In this document: positions 24,478-37,300 of the stretch, in pieces
How the letters are laid out: each line of letters opens with the position of its first letter
How positions within the stretch are numbered: position 1 is the first letter of the stretch
Source: Aspergillus flavus
Lineage: Eukaryota; Ascomycota; Eurotiomycetes; Eurotiales; Aspergillaceae
Assembly (NCBI RefSeq): GCF_009017415.1
Contig: NC_092403.1
Span: 1,922,001 to 1,986,000, forward strand
Reading direction: 5' to 3'
DNA length: 64,000 nucleotides
Notes under the pieces: model-generated
Database searches by the model: none
The model's input: only the letters and a program-made list of their open reading frames with translations
Told to the model about the DNA's origin: nothing
Position numbers and translations under genes: made by a program

Positions 24478-26380
24478 CTAAGCTCCGGCTCGGTCGACTT
24501 CATTCTGCCTTCTCAGCCTACTAGTGATGTCCTCCCAGGTAGTTTCAGCCCGTCCTCTAGTGTTTGCTAGTAGGCTTTCTTCTTCGGCCTCTTCAGCATC
24601 CTCATCGAGCTGTCGCTCATCCAATTTCGGAGAGTGTAAGAGAGCGGTGACCATTACAAGTAGATAGATACCTTGATCGCATGTCTAGTTAGAGCCTCCA
24701 GTCAAATCATATCAGAGAGGTAAAGAATCCCTACCTAGGAAAGCGAATTGGGCCCAAAAGAAAATGGCACCAAAAAAGGGAAAATTCATCGTTACACGGT
24801 TAAGAAATGTGCTGACAACGCTTGGAGTGCAGACTTGCTTGGCAGCCAAACTATCTGCCACCTCAGAGCATGGCCTAATAAGATGTTTATCACGCGAACA
24901 ATCCGGTTGTTTTTCAGAAAAGCTAAGCTCTCGGTCACAGAAAGTTTGCGGCCCATAAGTTGCGTATTGAGGGGCGAGTATCATCGATGTTGAGTAGTTC
25001 AAAGCTAGTATGATCAACATCAACATAGCCGTTGCCAACAGAAGAGCTTGAGGCGATGTGTGGCCTTTCCGGATTTGGAAGATTCTGATCCAGAGAAAAC
25101 GAATCCCAACTGCAGAAATACCGACGATGGAGCTGCTGAAAAGGAATAAGACAAGCAAGGTGAAAATGACGTAGTCCACTGGGAATATTTTGGCGGATTG
25201 GACAAAGACCCAGTTGATGGGGTTGAAAACATTGATATGTCCAAGAATGTATCCGCATCGTTGTTTGCAGAACGAGTTCTTGGCCTTATCGATCGTCGTC
25301 AAAAGCATAGATATCCATATAATAAGCGCAAGAAGTGAAAAAATAACACCGGATAGCAGCTGAAATGGACGGAATATGGCTCCAAATTTCAGCCACAATT
25401 GCATTAACCAATTTTGATGTTTGCCGTGAGCTTCATCCGCTAAGCGTTGTCGACGAATAAGCGTTCGCTCTTCCCTAACCAGGGTATCCAGCTCTCTACG
25501 GTCTTTTGAAGACAACAGTCCCGGGTTTCCTCTGCAGCGACCTTCTAACTGGCGCTGTCGTTCCCGATTAGAACACAGCTGCACAGCTGTAGTCGCTTTC
25601 AATGTCGGGCTTATAACTGACGGGCCTTCCTTGATTAAGGTAATAGGAAACAGCGCTAGACCCGTGGAAGTATATAAAACATATAAGCACAGGCCTATCG
25701 TTATCAGCAAACCAAGAGCAAATGTAAGGGCACGTTCGCCGCCTGCGGTAGGAGCCTGTTAGCAACAGCATTCGATGGTATACGATATACCGGCTGAAGG
25801 AACAATAATTCGAAGGAGCCCCAAGCTTACGGTTTTCAGTCAGTAGGTGTTTGAAATAATCCAGACCGCCACCATCCCCATCTTTCGCAACAGGCACGAA
25901 GAATCCAACGAGAAACAGCACAACCACTATCGCAAGGAAAGAGACTGTGTATTTAAAAGCAGCCCAGAACCGCTGCCCAAATGACTGTTGTTCTGTTTCA
26001 GATGCCACTTCGTCGTACTCCTCGTACAAGAAATAGATGAAAGGGATCACAATAAGGCATAGGAGGGCGTCCAAAGAGTATAGGAAGTAATACACGATTT
26101 TCAAGCACAATAATATCCTATCTACTTCACTCTGAGTAGCCCAGTCCTGTCGCCGACCCAGAGCCGGATTAATCGTAGATGAGACCAGAGCAACATCGAC
26201 TGGTACCAAAAGAACAGTTGCAAGAAGGGTGGTGACAGCAACGATACAAGTCAATATCACCGATGGACAGCGATCCCGAGGGGTTTGGTAAGTATAAATA
26301 AATACAGAGGCCACTGCAGCCAGTATAGCTACCACAATTGCATATACAGCCCAAATAAGGGACGTTTGTAGGAGCGCCAT
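24478..26380 (-). CDS. lmbd1: LMBR1-domain membrane protein, lysosomal cobalamin transporter (LMBD1) family
   Basis: Vacuolar/lysosomal multipass protein. Three exons on the minus strand, 26380-25831, 25742-24735 and 24671-24478, give 583 residues, the length of fungal LMBD1 homologues. It starts [20 protein letters not shown] (TM1), followed by [40 protein letters not shown] and [20 protein letters not shown]. Then come [20 protein letters not shown], a charged loop ([14 protein letters not shown]...[18 protein letters not shown]), and four more TMs ending [15 protein letters not shown]. The C-terminal tail is acidic ([17 protein letters not shown]). About nine TM segments in all. In mammals LMBD1 is linked to vitamin B12 export from lysosomes. 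Fungi are generally thought not to use B12, so the transport name is carried over by homology and the real function here is open. Confidence 0.88.
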
Positions 26381-26893
26381 GTTGTTGGATTTTGGATCTC
26401 ACATGGAAGAGGACTCCGTTCGAGGGTTGAAGCTAAGAAGCGATTACAAGGAACTGCCAAGGATCCATGAGTACCTAACGAGCAATATGCAAAATACTCA
26501 AGGAATACCAAACATTTGCCATAACATACCAAAAATTGAGATGATCATATCAAGAGACCATCATTGACGGTATCGCGAAGAAGTTCTAAACGCGTCTTAC
26601 GTCATCGTATGGTGGAGCTTGTGTTGATCACGTGCTACTCCCGTAGCTCCAGGTTGGCGTGTGATGTCTCTAATGTCAATGGATAGCACTAAGCAGCTTC
26701 CCTTGTTGTTGAGAGACTCTTGGAATAAATTTATTTGCAGCACATGACTTAGATGCTCCCAGATTTGTTATTCTGCTTCTCCATTATTTATGCAATGGTT
26801 TTTCTTGCATAAAGGCAGTTGAAAAGACAGATACATCAGCGGGGAGGAACAAGAGGGAAGTTCGAACATCTCTCAGTTAATTTTGATAACCAA
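26381..26893. promoter_or_regulatory. Divergent promoter lmbd1 / cft1
   Basis: 513 bases between divergent start codons. An in-frame upstream extension of the cft1 reading frame from 26819 is rejected, because the family start MQCYTEL lies at 26894. A GATCACGTGCTA element with the CACGTG core is at about 26627-26638. Confidence 0.5.
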
Positions 26894-29800
26894 ATGCAGT
26901 GTTATACTGAGCTCTTGCCTCCTACTGGGGTCACTCACTCGTTGGCACTTCCTTTTATCTCTGAATCAGCGAACAACTTGGTGGTTGCTAGAACTTCTCG
27001 TCTTCAGATATTTTCTTTGCTTGATGTTGGCCCTCGACCTGGAGGCATCGAAGAACAAGGCGTCCCAAAGCTGGTCTTGGAAAGGGAATATGCTCTCCCA
27101 GGTACGGTAACAGATCTATGTCGAGTCAAACTCTTGAATACCAAGAGTGGCGGCGAAGCCATTTTGCTTGCCTTCCGAAATGCGAAACTTGCATTGATCG
27201 AATGGGACCCGGGGCGGTATGGCATCTGCACAATATCCATTCACTATTATGAACGGGATGATTCGACTAGTAGTCCGTGGGTACCTGATTTGAGCAGCTG
27301 CGGCAGCATCCTTAGTGTGGACCCAAGCAGTAGATGTGCGGTTTTCAACTTCGGGATCCGGAATCTCGCCATCCTTCCTTTTCACCAACCGGGCGATGAC
27401 CTGGTGATGGATGATTATGGCGAACTTGACGATGAGAGACTTGGCAGCCATGGATTAGAAAGTGGCACCGATTGTGATATGACTAAAGAAAGCATTGCGC
27501 ACAGGGCGCCATACTCGTCTTCTTTTGTGCTCCCTTTGGCAGCTTTGGATCCATCAATACTGCACCCCATAAGTCTCGCTTTTTTATATGAATACAGGGA
27601 GCCGACATTTGGTATTTTGTATTCGCAGGTTGCTACATCTAATGCGCTTCTTCATGAAAGAAAAGATGTTGTTTTCTATACCGTTTTCACACTGGACTTA
27701 GAGCAGCGAGCATCAACGACTCTACTTTCCGTGTCTAGATTGCCTAGTGATTTGTTTAAAGTGGTAGCCCTTCCTCCTCCTGTTGGAGGTGCCCTACTCA
27801 TTGGGTCTAACGAGCTTGTTCACGTTGATCAGGCAGGGAAAACCAACGCAGTGGGTGTTAATGAGTTCTCTAGGCAGGTTTCGTCTTTCTCAATGACGGA
27901 TCAATCGGACCTAGCACTTCGCCTTGAAGGCTGTATCGTCGAGCGTCTTTCTGAAACCAATGGAGACTTACTTTTGGTACCCACCACCGGAGAAATAGTC
28001 CTTGTCAAATTCAGGCTAGACGGCAGGTCGGTATCGGGCATCTCAGTTCACCCCATACCTCCCCATGCCGGCGGAGACATCGTGAAATCCGCTGCTTCGT
28101 CATCGGCTTTTCTTGGCGATAAGAGGGTTTTCTTAGGAAGTGAAGACGCCGATTCAATACTTCTGGGCTGGTCAGTTCCATCCTCGGGCACTAAGAAGCC
28201 CCGACCTCAAGCACGGCACACGGAAGAGGATTCTGGAGGATTTTCTGATGAAGACCAGAGTGAAGATGATGTTTATGAAGATGATCTCTATGCTACGGTG
28301 CCAGAAGTTGTGGTAGACGGTCGTCGCCCCTCTGCAGAGTCGTTCGGCTCTAGCCTGTACAATTTTCGGGAGTACGACAGACTTTTGAATATTGGGCCTC
28401 TGAAAGATATTGCTTTCGGAAGGTCTTTCACAAGCCTTGGTGGGGAAGAAAATGCCGGCAATGACTCGGGCCTGGAATTGGTAGCCTCCCAAGGGTGGGA
28501 TAGAAGTGGTGGCCTGGCTGTTATGAAGCGTGGACTTGAGCTTCAAGTGCTCAATTCTATGAGAACAGACTTGGCCAGTTGTGTCTGGACAGCATCTGTA
28601 GCGCATATGGAAGAAGCCGTATCTAAGACCACCACGCAAGCTGAAAACCGAGAATGTCATCAATATGTTGTTGTCTCAAAAGCAACGAGTGCCGAGAGGG
28701 AACAATCTGAAGTTTTCAGGGTGGAAGGACAGGAACTGAGGCCATTCCGAGCCCCGGAATTCAATCCAAACGAGGATGTAACCATTGATATTGGGACGTT
28801 AATAGGCAAAAACAGAGTGGTTCAGATATTAAGAAGTGAAGTACGAAGCTATGATGGCGGTGAGTTTACTCTCCTGATGATGCCTACATGAAGGTAATCT
28901 AATGTAATAGACCTGGGCTTGGCTCAGATCTATCCTGTATGGGACGAAGATACTAGCGAAGAACGGATGGCCATCAGCTCCAGCCTTGTGGATCCGTACG
29001 TAGCGATACTTCGCGATGACTCAACATTATTGCTTCTCCAAGCAGATGATAGCGGAGATCTCGATGAAGTCGAATTGAATGAACAGATAGCAAATTCAAA
29101 ATGGACCTCGTGCTGCTTGTATTTCGACAAAACTGGGATTTTTTCCTCCATCAGTGCAACCTCAGACGAGTTGGCTCAAAATAGCATGACCCTTTTCCTA
29201 ATGACCCAGGATTGTCGTTTATTTGTGAGTTACGGAATGGTTTCGAGCAATTGAAGTTATATCGTTTTGCTTCTAGTCTGGGCACATCTAATACTTACAA
29301 CACGTATAGATATATCGGCTTCCCGATCAGAAACTATTAGCGATAATCGAAGGAGTCGATTGTTTGCCGCCCGTTCTGTCAAGTGAACCTCCGAAGCGGT
29401 CCACTACGCGCGAGGTCTTAACCGAAATTGTTGTTGCTGACCTCGGAGACTCCTGGAGCAGCTTTCCTTACTTAATTGTACGAACTTGACGTATCCCTTG
29501 CTGAAGCATCTTTCTGATTTACAAGGCTAACGGAACCGATATAGATACGCAGCAGACATGATGACCTTGCCGTATACAGACCGTTTATCTCCATTACAAA
29601 GTCTGTAGGCGAACCCCACGCTGACTTAAATTTCCTAAAAGAGACAAATTTGGTTTTGCCAAGGATAACCTCCGGTGTTGAAGATCAGTCGTCAACTGAG
29701 GAGGTAATAAAAAGCGTACCACTGCGCATAGTATCCAACATTTCAGGATTCAGCGCAATATTCAGGCCAGGTGTTTCACCAGGCTTTATAGTCAGAACTT

Positions 29801-31560
29801 CGACAAGCTCTCCACATTTTCTGGGCCTTAAAGGAGGATATGCGCAGAGTCTTAGCAAGTTTCAAACTTCCGAATGTGGTGAAGGCTTTATTCTCCTGGA
29901 TTCAAAGGTGCTTTGCTTCATACTTCTCTGTTTAACATACTGCATACTGAGTTTCCATACAGGGTGTCATTCATGTGTGTCAAATGCCACTTGGTGTTCA
30001 GCTAGACTATCCGTGGACAATACAGCAGATACCTATTGGAGAGCAAGTTGACCACCTAGCCTACTCTTCGTCATCTGGGATGTACGTCATAGGAACTTCT
30101 CATAGGACTGAATTTAAGTTACCTGAAGATGATGAGTTACATCCTGAGTGGCGTAATGAAAGTATGTCTCACCTGTTGACATCTGTGCAGTATGCTCACA
30201 ATATTACAGTGACCTCGTTCTTTCCGGAAGTGCAGCGAAGCTCTCTAAAGGTCGTGAGCCCGAAAACGTGGACCGTCATCGATAGGTATGAAGCTATTGC
30301 GAAAAGTCCAATAAGAGTTACTATTACTAACATTGCGTTTTTCTCTACCTGGAAGCTATCTATTGAGCCCCGCCGAGCATGTGATGGCGGTAAAAAACAT
30401 GAGTCTTGAGATCTCTGAGAACACACATGAGCGTAAGGATATGATCGTTGTGGGAACGGCATTTGCAAGAGGTGAAGACATTGCGTCGCGTGGCTGTGTG
30501 TACGTCTTTGAAGTCATCAAGGTCGTCCCTGATCCTAAGAGGCCGGAGATGGACCGTAAATTGAGACTCGTAGGCAAAGAGCCGGTTAAAGGAGCAGTAA
30601 CCGCCTTGTCTGAAATCGGTGGCCAGGGCTTTCTGATAGTCGCACAGGGACAGAAATGCATTGTCAGAGGCCTGAAAGAAGATGGTAGCCTTCTCCCTGT
30701 TGCTTTCATGGACGTACAGTGCCATGTTAGCGTGGTAAAAGAGCTAAAGGGCACAGGAATGTGCATCATCGCTGATGCTGTGAAAGGGCTCTGGTTTGCG
30801 GGCTACTCGGTAAGTTCTTAGTTCTCAAAAGACGTGAGCCAAGGGAACAATATATCTGACAATATTGCGCTTCCAGGAAGAGCCTTATAAAATGAGCCTT
30901 TTTGCAAAGGATCTGGATTATCTCGAGGTCTTAGCAGCAGATTTTCTTCCAGATGGCAACAAGTTATTCATTCTCGTTGCTGACAGTGACTGCAACCTTC
31001 ATGTGCTCCAATATGACCCTGAAGGTGTGTCAATTTTTCTTTCCTCAAAATAGCAAGCAGTCCACTGATAAGGAATAGATCCAAAATCGTCCAACGGCGA
31101 CAGACTGCTGAGTCGTAGCAAATTCCATACAGGCAACTTCATCTCGACGTTGACGCTCTTGCCGCGTACTTCAGTCTCTTCCGAGCAAATGATCTCCGAC
31201 GTTGATGCGATGGACGTTGACATCAAAATACCACGTCATCAGATGCTCATTACGTCCCAGAACGGATCTGTTGGCCTCGTCACATGCGTTTCCGAAGAGT
31301 CCTATCGTCGATTATCCGCTTTGCAGTCTCAGCTGACAAATACCATTGAGCATCCATGTGGTCTCAACCCTCGAGCTTTTCGGGCAGTGGAAAGTGACGG
31401 CACTGCAGGCAGAGGAATGCTCGATGGAAAGCTTCTCTTCCAGTGGCTGGACATGAGCAAACAACGCAAGGTGGAAATAGCCAGTCGTGTTGGAGCAAAT
31501 GAATGGGAGATCAAAGCAGATTTTGAGGCTATTAGCGGTGAAGGGCTTGGGTATTTGTAA
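26894..31560 (+). CDS. CFT1: Cleavage and polyadenylation factor subunit Cft1 (CPSF160)
   Basis: Largest subunit of the pre-mRNA 3'-end processing complex and scaffold of its poly(A)-signal recognition module. Eight exons, 26894-28859, 28911-29224, 29310-29477, 29545-29907, 29963-30285, 30356-30809, 30877-31024 and 31079-31560, give 1405 residues. It begins [20 protein letters not shown], the family start. A long beta-propeller region (MMS1_N type) follows, with an acidic insertion [20 protein letters not shown] near residue 445. The C-terminal CPSF_A domain is complete, with [80 protein letters not shown] and, near the end, [20 protein letters not shown]. All junctions restore known family text, so the model is reliable. 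Confidence 0.94.
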
Positions 31561-32515
31561 CAGTAGGCAGCCTAAGTCTGTAAGAGCTTCGGAATACCTA
31601 CCATGGAATATCGATATGGAAGACAGCAAAATTTTGGGCAAGAAATATATGATATATTCGTAATCGCTGTATGCTTATATCTTTTTGAAATGTTCGAGAG
31701 TTTTGACGTTCTTTTCTCAGTTAAATATTGAGTTATGATTTCGAAGACTAAATGCGCGACTTGAAGACCAAGTACTATCCTATTGTCTTCACATTTCAGT
31801 GCTATGTAAGACTTAGTGTCGCTCCACGGCTATTGTCGAACAGAGAGATACCTATCAACCAGCAGGCAGGATCACACAAGGCATCTGTATGAAAGTAGAA
31901 AATTGAACCCTGGCTGAGCCGATGGTAACGGAATCTTTTGGCATACACGCCCACAAACATAAGAATAAAAAAAAAAAAAAAGATAATATAGAAAAGAAAA
32001 GAAAAGTAAAGTAAAAAAGAAAGATAGCTTCAGACGGCCAGCCGATTGTCGAATTTCCCTTGTGGTTCCTTAGCCCAAGGTACCCTGATCCTTCCACATA
32101 ACATCATGACGCCAGTATATATATGTATTACACCAAATAAAGATAAAGAATAAAGAACAAAACAAAAAGTTATTGGGAGCCAGAAATCAGTAAAGACGAA
32201 GAGAAGAGGCCCGGATATCAAATTTAGACTCCGTCACGCCACAACAACCCCACAGCTCGTGGTCCTTCCATATCTGTACATCTCGAAGAAGGAACAAAAC
32301 AAAACGAAAAAAAAAAGGGAGGCGGGGGGGGGGGGGGGGGGAAGATGGTAGGCTTTAACAGAGATTTCATCCAAATGGAGCGTTGAGATCCAAATCTGGG
32401 ACCCGCCTAAGGTCGACGCCTTCAAAAGTGGCATGTTTCCAGTATTTGGCAGCTCTTGGAAGAAGTTGGACTCTCACCTAGCTACAAGATCATGCACAAC
32501 TAAACCGCCTCAATG
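31561..32515. other. Convergent intergenic region with low-complexity DNA
   Basis: Tail-to-tail region of cft1 and the Ndt80-like gene, 955 bases. It holds A-rich and AAAAG-type stretches at 31968-32025 and a long G-run at 32324-32341. The small frames here are products of the low-complexity sequence. No gene or RNA recognised. Confidence 0.5.
32301..32341. repeat. A-run followed by 18-base G-run
   Basis: The plus strand reads A-rich DNA, then GGGAGGC, then 18 consecutive G (32324-32341). It lies about 175 bases past the stop codon of the minus-strand Ndt80-like gene, so the transcript of that gene would carry a C-run. Length in the organism may vary, and the assembly value may be inexact. 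Confidence 0.7.
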
Positions 32516-34360
32516 CTAGAAAACGTCTTCTGCAGCGAAGTATCGCTTACTTCTACCTCGTGTAGCAACGAACTTCATCTCAGGCATATTGGTATGATGT
32601 ACCACATGTGGTCGATATACTGCATCCACGGGAGCTTGCCAGTCATCCAAGCCCAATGGAAAATATTCATATAATAAATCGGCGCTCTCGTTGGGAAAAG
32701 GAAGAGTCGATGCAAAAGGTTGCTGCATATTTGTAGTGTTCAGCAAGGGCAACGATGATGACGTGCTCCTGGCCGGTGGCTGTGGGATTCCGTGAGAAAG
32801 TTTTCGCATTTTAGCCGGCGGCGCCGAGCCTTCCGTATTGATAATCTTCTGCGGAGTCTCACTGGCGTACGAGGAAGTCGGTCGGGCAGAGTCATTCAAA
32901 CGGGAAGGATCGCCACCACCGTCATCATCAAGAAGTGACAAATTTATCGGGGCTGCTATAGCACTAGCACGTCGTTGCTGAGTTTCTGCTGTCCGCGAGT
33001 ATTCTGGACTGGACTGTGAATATATAGACGAGCGAGGTAGAGCTGCAGATGGAAGTGCACCTCCTGTAGACTGGGGGATCTGTGTCCAGTCAGGGGAAGC
33101 CCGTTGAGCAGTGACGCCGGTCTGAGAAGCCGAGGTCTCCGGGGAGCTGCTCTTCCCTGTAGTCTTAAACTTTGATGGAGGCTGACCAGAGCGTGGAGCA
33201 GTTTCACTGGTGGGCGTACGGTTGATACTGGCTGAGTGGGAAGCTTGCGCATTCTTTCTCGACGCCGCAGCACTACCGCTCAGGGGCAAGTCCTTGCGAG
33301 ATTGAAAGTTGCGTGGACTGCGGCCCCGGACAATTACGGGTCCCGAGTGTACCTCACAGATGGGGATTTTAGTGCCGGTAGACAAAGTTGCGACGACCTT
33401 TAGCCGAACAACAAAGTGTTGTTGGAGCTCCTTTCGGCGCCCATTGTTGGCAGTTGCCACACGAAACTGGAGTCGCTTCCATGCTATCGGGAAGGTGGCA
33501 TAGTCTGTATCTAGATCCTGACCGGCCATGATATCTAAGGGAATCGCGGGTGGTTCTTTTTCAACCTTGGGATTATTTGGGTTGTTCGTCGCGGTAGGGT
33601 GGCCGCTGTCTTCGGTTGAAGGATTCGCGTTCGCAGCAGGGGTTTTCCAGGGCACAGAGATGATTTTGACAGAATTGCCTTCCACAGACTCAGTTGCCGA
33701 AACAGTGAGCTCCTGTGCAAGAATCGGTATACGGTCGCCTTGTTCTGTCATAATATAGCGCAAGCTCCGCGGGAGGGTAACTGAGCCCGTGATCTGAAAC
33801 AAGTTACGACGGTAACACGTTAGCTCCGCACCTTGCTGGGGCGGAGCATTCTCCGCGGGGGATGTTGTCCAAGGCGACTCCGCAAGGAAAAACATTCCAT
33901 GCAACTGAGCTGAGAGTGACAGTGAAGTCCGCCGTAGCGAGTAATCAAGCAGGGTAAAATTATATACCGGCATCGAAAAGCTCAGTAGTTTATTATTATG
34001 GTCGATGGACGAGTCTGAGTGTTGTTGTTCTGCAGGCGCGGGATCAAAAGGCGCCACCATGTCAGAGAAAGGGTCATCATATCCCGAATGGAATCGTTTT
34101 AGCGGTGCGGATAGACCAGTCTGGGGGAAGGCTATATCATCTCCACTAATTCGAAAGGCAATGTTAGGGCTCTGCCCACAACAGTAATCATCCGTAGGAC
34201 AACGAGCTACTCACCTAACAAATGTCTCCGACTCAAAGTTGGAGCGCTGATCAGGAAGATCCATGCCAGGCATAGAGTTGAGGTAGTCGGCGCCCTGAAT
34301 ATTGCTGAGCGATAGCGGGCTGGCCAAGTACGGCATGGCCATGGTATCGAAGCCCTCCAT
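32516..34360 (-). CDS. xprG: Ndt80/PhoG-domain transcription factor (XprG / RON1 type)
   Basis: Nuclear regulator with a p53-like Ndt80 DNA-binding fold. Two exons on the minus strand, 34360-34215 and 34169-32516, give 599 residues. The acceptor is the second AG of CAGAG, which alone keeps frame. The N-terminus MEGFDTMAMPYLASPLSLSN is followed by the DNA-binding domain at about residues 130-330: ELTCYRRNLFQITGSVTLPR, IPILAQELTVSATESVEGNS, AWKRLQFRVATANNGRRKEL, QQHFVVRLKVVATLSTGTKI and GPVIVRGRSPRNFQSRKDLP. The rest is Ser/Pro/Thr-rich and disordered. XprG activates extracellular proteases in Aspergillus. The related RON1 of Trichoderma controls a GlcNAc catabolic cluster. The position next to GlcNAc and carboxypeptidase genes fits either; my recollection that xprG itself sits beside these genes in aspergilli favours that name. 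NdtA (meiotic) is a third possible paralogue. Confidence 0.85.
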
Positions 34361-37300
34361 GGCGAGGGTTAAACCCAATTAAGATTTGCAAGATCAGCAA
34401 GACGAGAGAAACGATTGCCTGTCTCTTTCACAAATAACAGGGAAGCGAATCAAACCAGGAAAGGAGATGTTGAGGGAGATAGGTAGTTGGAACAATCAAC
34501 TCTGGGTGAAGAGCGTAATCGCAATGACTGCGGAGAACGCGTTAGGAGCTAAGGAGGAGATCTCATAAAGGGTTCGAAGTCCATGTGATGAAGTACACGA
34601 TAGTAATAAGAAAAATAAGTAGTAGTGATAGTAGTAGTAATAGGTAACAAAGAACTAAAGGAAACAGAAGGTAATTGAGAGGAGGGGTAGAAGGTAGATC
34701 GAGGGAAAGCAATCACTTGTAGTAAATAGTGATAGGTGCTATGAAGGAGTTGTTGAGTGGATCAGACTGCCCGAGGTCAGTACAGAGTAGTCTGTGGAGC
34801 TTGCCGTGATGTCTTTTTCTCAGAAAAAAGAAAAGGGAAAAAAAAAAAAAGTTGGTCCGGAGGCAGTCAATCTAAGTCAATAAAGATAGATAACAGAAGA
34901 CTAAAGACGGACCCGGCGACGGGGCGGCAGCAGTAGCCGGTGAAGAGGGGCGGAAGAGAGGGAAAAGTGCAAGATGTTCAAGGACTTTGGTTCACTAACG
35001 CCCACTTTTCTCCTGGTTCAAGGTTGGTAACTTAGTTTAAACCTGGACAAGTCAAACTAAGGTACCAACGAATGAAGGATGAACTGATGGGTTCAGCGAG
35101 TGTGGATCACAAAAGCAGACTAGCAGACCACTAGAAAGGTGGAGGAGAAGAGACGAGGTGGAGGGGAGATGATATACCGAGCGGATTCTTGAATATCACT
35201 TGTGGAGACTGGAGAGTGGCCAAAGACGAAGTATGAAAAGAAAAAATAAAAATTAAAATAGAGATAAAAATGAAAATGAGAAAGAGAAAAGAAAGACAAG
35301 AGAAAAGAAAAGGTAAAACAGGGAAAAGAAGAGCAGCAAACCCGACCGGAGACGTACCCAGATTTAAAGATGGAAAGAAAAGAGTAGAAACACCGTTTTC
35401 CCTTCATGCTCAAAGCTCTCTATTCAAGAATGGATGAGATCTCCGTGATTTGTCTAGCCCTCAACCTCTTCTCTTCACTTTTAGCTATTTCATGAAAAAT
35501 TCAAAATTTTCTAGAACAGGGGAAATCCACCAACAACTTGTAGCGTCCACAAGGAGGAATTATGCTTTAGTCTCTGCGGCTTATCCGTTGTGCTCCAGGT
35601 TGGTGGTTTGGTCATCTGAGATTGGTTTGTCTGGTCTGTATTGTACGTACGTACATTACCTACGGTACGTTTCTCGATGCATATGTCTGAGCTTTGGATT
35701 CTTGTCCTATCCTTATTTCTAAATTCCCTTTTCTTTTCATAGGTCAACGTTTGCAGCTATTAATTTCATTGACCATGAGCCGCAAGAGTTGAACGTCCCG
35801 GTTGTTACGGTTCTTGGGTCGATATTGGTCAACCATGGAAGGCGGAAGGCCTGGTACTTGTCGAAAGATTACCCCAGTTTGGCAGTTAAGGACCTGCCGG
35901 ATTAGGAGACGCTGCTTTGGGAAGCATAGTACTAGTCTAATTTAGGAATGACCCCACCGAAACCCGGGGGAATCTGCCTTTATCCTTCCCTTTTTATGTT
36001 ATTCTTTTTTCTTTTATAATTTTTTTTCTTTCTTTTCTTTTTTTATTTTCTCAAATCTCTCATGTAAATTAATAGCTTTGGGTTACCAAGGCTAGACTAG
36101 GGATGAATCATCCTTTTATTTTCTCATTAGACTTAAAAGTTCCGCGGTTAACCTCGGTTTTATTTTCAACTAGGTTGTTCAGAGGAGTTAATATAAAGAG
36201 GTATTGTACGCAGTTTTCAGTAGTATTTGCTGATAGATGTTATTACTGGCCTTCAGCCAATGAATTTGGGCAGAAACAACTTACAATGTAATTAATTGGA
36301 CAATAGAACCATAAGTAAATACTAAGGATAGGTCCTGTCAGCTTGTCGCTCTGTTCTGATCACCCTTTTGAGTGCTCCATAACACGAGCCAAACTAAGGT
36401 AGGGTCTCTCACCTGCAAGCTAAACCGGAGGATCTCAAGGCTGACAGTGGAGGTCCAGGATATATCGATGAATGCAGATGTTGCGAGTTGACATAAACAG
36501 TAAGGCGTAGTGGATACCTACAGTCCATGGGTAACCGTGGGTGGTACACTAGTACAGCACGATACTATGATACAACTTAAGTACCCATCAGTGTACAATA
36601 ATGAGACCAATAGAAATAATCATAGTAATAGCAATTGGCAACACTTGAGTAAAATCGTGACCATGGCCTCATTATACCCTCCTTGAGCTGCTTTGACAAC
36701 TGACGATCTGCATGTGGATTGGAGACTCTCCCAGGAAAAGGGAAAAAAATTTTTTTTACACCAAAAAAAGGGATCAGTATAATCATAAACCAGAGTTTGG
36801 TCTCCGCCTGATCACTCGCTGTTGCACACGCTGTATTCCATACTTGAGGAGAGATCGATCAATATTGATCTCTTACATGCAGCCGAGACACTTAATTCCC
36901 TTTTCTTTTATTTTCTTTTCTTTTCATCTCGTCTTTTCTTTTGCCTTCTTTCTTCGATTCATATCCTTGTCTCAGCCTTTTCTGCTTGTATCTTTAGTGG
37001 GGAAATGTTAGGGACCCCGGCATGATCGACTCATCGACTACTCTTACTGCGCCTTGTTATCTCTGTCCGCCGAATAAACCTCTATCGTAGAAGCAGTATC
37101 AGAATGGTATCTATTTACAGAAAGACCACATTCGGGAAAGGTGGTTCGGCATGAGGATTTGCGATTGGTCCGCAGTCAAAGCTTACCTTGAGCGGTGTTT
37201 CAAATTTCGTTCCATGCTTAATATTTATCCAACTTAGAAGAATATACTTGGTGGCATGCATTTGTTGGATGCGGGAATAGTTGGTGGTAAGATTGGACAT

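Noticed and set aside
26819..26893. Upstream in-frame extension of Cft1
   Set aside because: The extra 25 residues do not fit the family; Cft1 proteins start MQCYTEL, matching the ATG at 26894.
36000..37030. T/C-rich stretches considered as a possible transposon tail or RNA gene
   Set aside because: Only low-complexity sequence; no terminal repeats, no target-site duplication and no conserved RNA fold could be seen by eye.
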